From the NCBI GenBank assembly GCA_900553345.1, contig USDE01000061.1, positions 1-7,643 on the forward strand: a DNA stretch of 7,643 nucleotides, given 5' to 3'. This document shows positions 4,985 through 7,643 of the stretch, one piece after another; position 1 is the first letter of the stretch; each line of letters starts with the position of its first letter. The notes under the pieces are model-generated. The model searched no databases. It saw nothing but the letters and a program-made list of their open reading frames with translations, and was not told the DNA's origin. The DNA is from an uncultured Collinsella sp. Lineage in GTDB: Bacteria; Actinomycetota; Coriobacteriia; Coriobacteriales; Coriobacteriaceae. The position numbers and the translations under genes are program-made.

Positions 4985-5054
4985 CCGGTGCGGTCCCCCT
5001 ACAACCGCACCGGTTTCGCCCGTCAAACGGGCAACACTAATTACTTACGTAATT
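4985..5054 (+). other. Three hairpins between arcA copy 2 and arcB
   Basis: Three perfect stems follow one another: CCGGTGCGGT/ACCGCACCGG (4985-4994 with 5004-5013, loop 9), GCCCGT/ACGGGC (5018-5023 with 5027-5032, loop CAA) and AATTAC/GTAATT (5039-5044 with 5049-5054, loop TTAC). The first is followed only by TTTCG, so it would be at most a leaky terminator. Such structures could reduce read-through to arcB or mark an mRNA processing and stability site that sets the ArcA to ArcB ratio. Some stem sequence (GGTGCGG) also occurs in the terminator of arcA copy 1, perhaps a remnant of common origin. Confidence 0.6.
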
Positions 5055-5078
5055 CATTTCTTCGAAAGGAAACGAACC

Positions 5079-6074
5079 ATGGGTGTTAACCTCTCCGGCC
5101 GTAGCTTCCTCAAGCTCCTCGACCTCACCACCGAGGAGATCGAGTACCTGCTCAAGCTCTCCAAGAACTTCAAGGACATGAAGCGCGCTGGCGTTCCGCA
5201 CCGCTATCTCGAGGGCAAGAACATCGTTCTGCTCTTCCAGAAGACCTCCACTCGTACCCGCTGCGCCTTCGAGGTCGGCGGCATGGATCTGGGCATGGGT
5301 GTCACCTACCTCGATCCGGGTTCGTCGCAGATGGGCAAGAAGGAGTCCATCGAGGACACCGCCCGCGTTCTCGGCCGCATGTATGACGGCATCGAGTTCC
5401 GTGGCTTTGCCCAGGACGATGTCGAGGAGCTCGCTGCTAAGTCCGGCGTGCCCGTGTGGAACGGCCTGACCACTGAGTGGCATCCCACCCAGATGCTCGC
5501 CGACATCCTGACCGTCCAGGAGAACTTCAACTACGACATCAAGGGCAAGACCCTCGTCTTCATGGGCGACTGCAAGAACAACGTTGCTCGCTCCCTCATG
5601 GTTGTCTGCTCCAAGCTTGGCATGAACTTCGTGGCCTGCGGCCCCGAGGAGTGCATGCCCGCTGACGACGTCATCGAGGCCTGCAAGCCCATCGCCGAGG
5701 CCAACGGCTGCACCATCAAGCTGACCACCGACGTCAAGGACGGCGTCACCGGTGCCGACGTACTCTATACCGACATTTGGGTCTCCATGGGCGAGCCTGA
5801 CGAGGTCTGGGCCGAGCGCATCGCTCAGCTCACCCCGTATCGTGTCACCTCCGAGGTCATGGCTATGGCCAACCCGGGTGCCATCTTCCTGCACTGCCTG
5901 CCCAGCTTCCACGACACCAACACCACGATTGGCGCCGAGAAGTGCGAGCAGTTCGGCATCACCGAGCAGGAGGTCACCGACGAGGTCTTCGAGAGCCCCG
6001 CTTCCAAGGTCTTCGACGAGGCCGAGAACCGCATGCACACCATCAAGGCCGTCATGTACGCCACGCTCAAGTAA
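5079..6074 (+). CDS. arcB: Catabolic ornithine carbamoyltransferase ArcB
   Basis: Ornithine carbamoyltransferase, working here in the catabolic direction: citrulline plus phosphate to ornithine plus carbamoyl phosphate, which carbamate kinase then uses to make ATP. The cytoplasmic protein of 331 residues has normal family length. The N-terminal carbamoyl-phosphate domain shows STRTRCAFE (57-65) and HPTQ (135-138). The C-terminal ornithine domain shows YTDIWVSMGE (230-239) and HCLP (272-275) with the catalytic Cys273. DPGSSQMGKKESIEDTARVL (79-98) is typical of OTC. The segment MGDCKNNVARSL (162-173) carries Cys-Lys where many OTCs have Gly-Arg or similar. The catabolic role is inferred from the neighbours. 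GAAAGGA (5064-5070) lies 8 nt before ATG. Codon use is biased as in arcA but less strictly. Confidence 0.96.
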   Translation: MGVNLSGRSFLKLLDLTTEEIEYLLKLSKNFKDMKRAGVPHRYLEGKNIVLLFQKTSTRTRCAFEVGGMDLGMGVTYLDPGSSQMGKKESIEDTARVLGRMYDGIEFRGFAQDDVEELAAKSGVPVWNGLTTEWHPTQMLADILTVQENFNYDIKGKTLVFMGDCKNNVARSLMVVCSKLGMNFVACGPEECMPADDVIEACKPIAEANGCTIKLTTDVKDGVTGADVLYTDIWVSMGEPDEVWAERIAQLTPYRVTSEVMAMANPGAIFLHCLPSFHDTNTTIGAEKCEQFGITEQEVTDEVFESPASKVFDEAENRMHTIKAVMYATLK

Positions 6075-6089
6075 GTGCATCTAGCATCT

Positions 6090-6128
6090 CGCTCGGGGTG
6101 TATTGTTGAACACCCCGAGCGGCTTTAT
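6090..6128 (+). terminator. Terminator-like hairpin after arcB
   Basis: A 12-bp perfect stem (6090-6101 with 6110-6121; arms CGCTCGGGGTGT and ACACCCCGAGCG) has an 8-nt loop and is followed by GCTTTATCT. The T-run is short, so termination may be partial and leave some read-through to the transporter, which has no obvious promoter of its own. Confidence 0.7.
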
Positions 6129-6137
6129 CTGGTAAAA

Positions 6138-6187
6138 ATCTCGATCGAGCGGCAGGCACGGCACGGAAGAGCCGCTTCGGGCGAGAT
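6138..6187 (+). other. Imperfect stem-loop in the transporter leader
   Basis: ATCTCG (6138-6143) pairs with CGAGAT (6182-6187) and, after an internal loop, AGCGGC (6148-6153) pairs with GCCGCT (6171-6176). The apical loop of 17 nt contains repeated GGCAC. There is no T-tract. It lies about 17 nt before the ribosome-binding site of the transporter gene. It may protect a processed mRNA end or tune translation; this is an inference from structure alone. Confidence 0.4.
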
Positions 6188-6220
6188 CAGTAAATGATTT
6201 ATGAAGGGGGGATGAGAACT

Positions 6221-7643
6221 ATGACTGAGACCGCTAAGAAAAAGCGCGGTATGCCTTCATCGTTCACCATTCTTCTTGCTCTGCTGGCAATTGTTGCAGT
6301 GATTACCGTTATCGTCTCCGGCACGTCCGGCGGCGCGGTTACTGCCGCCCGTCTGAGCGATTTCTGCACCGCCCCGATTAAGGGCTTCGCTGACGCTCTG
6401 CCCGTCTGCCTCTTCGTTATGATCCTGGGCGGCTTCCTCGGCATGATGACCGAGACCGGCGCCCTGGACAACGGCATCGCCGTCCTGGTGCAGAAGCTTA
6501 AGGGCAACGAGATCATGCTCATTCCCGTGCTGATGCTCATCTTCTCCCTCGGTGGTACCACCTATGGTATGTGCGAGGAGACCGTTCCCTTCTACGCCCT
6601 GCTTGCCGCTACCATGATGGCCGCTGGCTTCGACCCGATGGTCGGCGCCGCTACCGTCCTGCTTGGCGCTGGCTGCGGCTGCCTGGGCTCCACGGTTAAC
6701 CCGTTCGCCGTCGGCGCTGCCGTCGACGCTCTGACCGGCGTTGGCATTGAGGTCAACCAGTCCATCATCATCGGCCTCGGTGCCGTCCTGTGGATTGTTA
6801 CCACTGCCATGTCCATCTTCTTCGTCATGAGCTATGCCAAGAAGGTCAAGGCTGACAAGGGTTCCACCATCCTGTCGATGCAGGAGCTCAAGGACGCCGA
6901 AGAGGCTCACGGCAAGGCTGCTTCCGAGGTTCACAATGAGGTCAAGCTCACCGGTCGTCAGAAGGGTGTTCTGATCGCCTTTGCCTTCACCTTCGTCGTT
7001 ATGATCGTCGGCTTCATTCCGCTGGCCGACCTCAACGAGGGCGTCGCCAACTTCTTCGACGCTGGCGCTGTCTACGACGCCGACGGTAACGCCGTCGTCC
7101 AGGGCTGGTCTGCCCTGATCACCGGCCTGCCCATTGGCCAGTGGTACTTCGACGAGGCTTCCACCTGGTTCTTCCTCATGGCCGTCCTGATCGGTATCAT
7201 CGGTGGCCTGTCCGAGAAGCAGATCGTTAACACCTTCATCACCGGCGCTGCCGACATGATGTCCGTTGTTCTCGTCATCGCCCTCGCACGTGGTATCTCC
7301 GTCCTCATGGCTAACACCGGCCTCGACGTCTACGTCCTCGACGCTGCCGCCAATGCTCTGGCTGGCCTGTCCGGCGTGATCTTCGCTCCCATGAGCTTCC
7401 TGGTCTACTTCGGCCTGTCCTTCCTGATCCCCTCGACCTCTGGTATGGCTACCGTCTCCATGCCTATCATGGGACCGCTGGCTGTTAAGCTCGGCTTCTC
7501 GCCCGAGGTCATGGTCATGATCTTCTCCTCTGCCATCGGCGTTGTGAACCTGTTCACCCCGACCTCCGGCGCCATCATGGGCGGTCTCGCCCTGGCCAAG
7601 ATCGAGTGGACGACCTGGCTCAAGTTTGCCCTTAAGCTCATCG
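6221..7643 (+). CDS. YfcC-family transporter, likely ArcD-type exchanger (3' partial)
   Basis: A polytopic inner-membrane protein of the YfcC / C4-dicarboxylate anaerobic carrier-like family; 474 residues are visible and the frame is open to the window end. Family members are near 470-510 residues, so little is missing. A short basic N-terminus (AKKKRG) precedes a first membrane segment at about 15-34. Further hydrophobic segments lie near 60-76, 97-112, 125-150, 180-204, 248-266, 315-330, 346-362, 384-402 and 430-446. Hallmarks are GGTTYGMCEETVPFY (111-125), NPFAVGAA (160-167), IPSTSGMATVSMP (403-415) and LFTPTSGAIMGG (444-455), the last two resembling re-entrant substrate-binding loops. Next to arcA-arcB it most likely exchanges arginine for ornithine (as arcD-type YfcC proteins in streptococcal ADI loci), or takes up arginine or a peptide. 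The start at 6221 is favoured because AAGGGGGG (6204-6211) is 9 nt away; an in-frame ATG at 6212 touches that site. Confidence 0.88.
   Translation, partial: MTETAKKKRGMPSSFTILLALLAIVAVITVIVSGTSGGAVTAARLSDFCTAPIKGFADALPVCLFVMILGGFLGMMTETGALDNGIAVLVQKLKGNEIMLIPVLMLIFSLGGTTYGMCEETVPFYALLAATMMAAGFDPMVGAATVLLGAGCGCLGSTVNPFAVGAAVDALTGVGIEVNQSIIIGLGAVLWIVTTAMSIFFVMSYAKKVKADKGSTILSMQELKDAEEAHGKAASEVHNEVKLTGRQKGVLIAFAFTFVVMIVGFIPLADLNEGVANFFDAGAVYDADGNAVVQGWSALITGLPIGQWYFDEASTWFFLMAVLIGIIGGLSEKQIVNTFITGAADMMSVVLVIALARGISVLMANTGLDVYVLDAAANALAGLSGVIFAPMSFLVYFGLSFLIPSTSGMATVSMPIMGPLAVKLGFSPEVMVMIFSSAIGVVNLFTPTSGAIMGGLALAKIEWTTWLKFALKLI

Noticed and set aside
5037..6080. Minus-strand open frame opposite arcB
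   Set aside because: Same cause: codon bias of arcB. The sense frame is a complete OTC with all motifs.
6257..6934. Minus-strand open frame opposite the transporter
   Set aside because: The sense frame encodes a well-formed YfcC-type membrane protein; the antisense product has no recognisable domain and no ribosome-binding site.

Overview
The window holds an arginine deiminase (ADI, arginine dihydrolase) locus. The likely source is an anaerobic actinobacterium of class Coriobacteriia, perhaps close to Collinsella or Olsenella. That call rests on GC-rich genes with strong third-position C/G preference, AT-rich intergenic DNA, the gene content and the protein style. It is an inference from sequence character, not a database match.

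All genes read left to right. Positions 1-524 are an AT-rich upstream region with no recognisable gene. It leads into a first arcA (arginine deiminase, 525-1766), which is closed by a strong intrinsic terminator (about 1827-1868). Next come a possible 39-codon His-containing small ORF (1904-2023) and a PLP-dependent fold-type I aminotransferase (2026-3150) with its own terminator. A second AT-rich gap (3246-3706) precedes a second arcA (3731-4972). After a 106-bp hairpin-rich spacer comes arcB (catabolic ornithine carbamoyltransferase, 5079-6074). Last, after a terminator-like hairpin, is a YfcC-type membrane transporter (6221 to beyond the window end), likely the arginine/ornithine exchanger. 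Carbamate kinase (arcC) is not in the window and would be expected outside it.

Pathway: the transporter imports arginine, probably in exchange for ornithine. ArcA deiminates it to citrulline and ammonia. ArcB phosphorolyses citrulline to ornithine and carbamoyl phosphate, which carbamate kinase would use to make ATP. The aminotransferase between the arcA genes has an unknown substrate.

The most striking feature is that the two arcA genes are identical over 1,267 bp (501-1767 = 3707-4973), from the ribosome-binding-site region to one base past the stop. Their upstream regions are clearly homologous and colinear for about 400 bp, yet heavily diverged. What survives in the upstream DNA looks regulatory: two CCGTTC repeats exactly 21 bp apart that fit the LytTR-family binding pattern, a TTTGGATATAA promoter element at a fixed distance, tandem TGAATA boxes 21 bp apart resembling ArgR/AhrC ARG boxes, and leader hairpins kept by pairing-compatible changes. 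This looks like an old tandem duplication whose coding part has been homogenised while the promoters were free to diverge.
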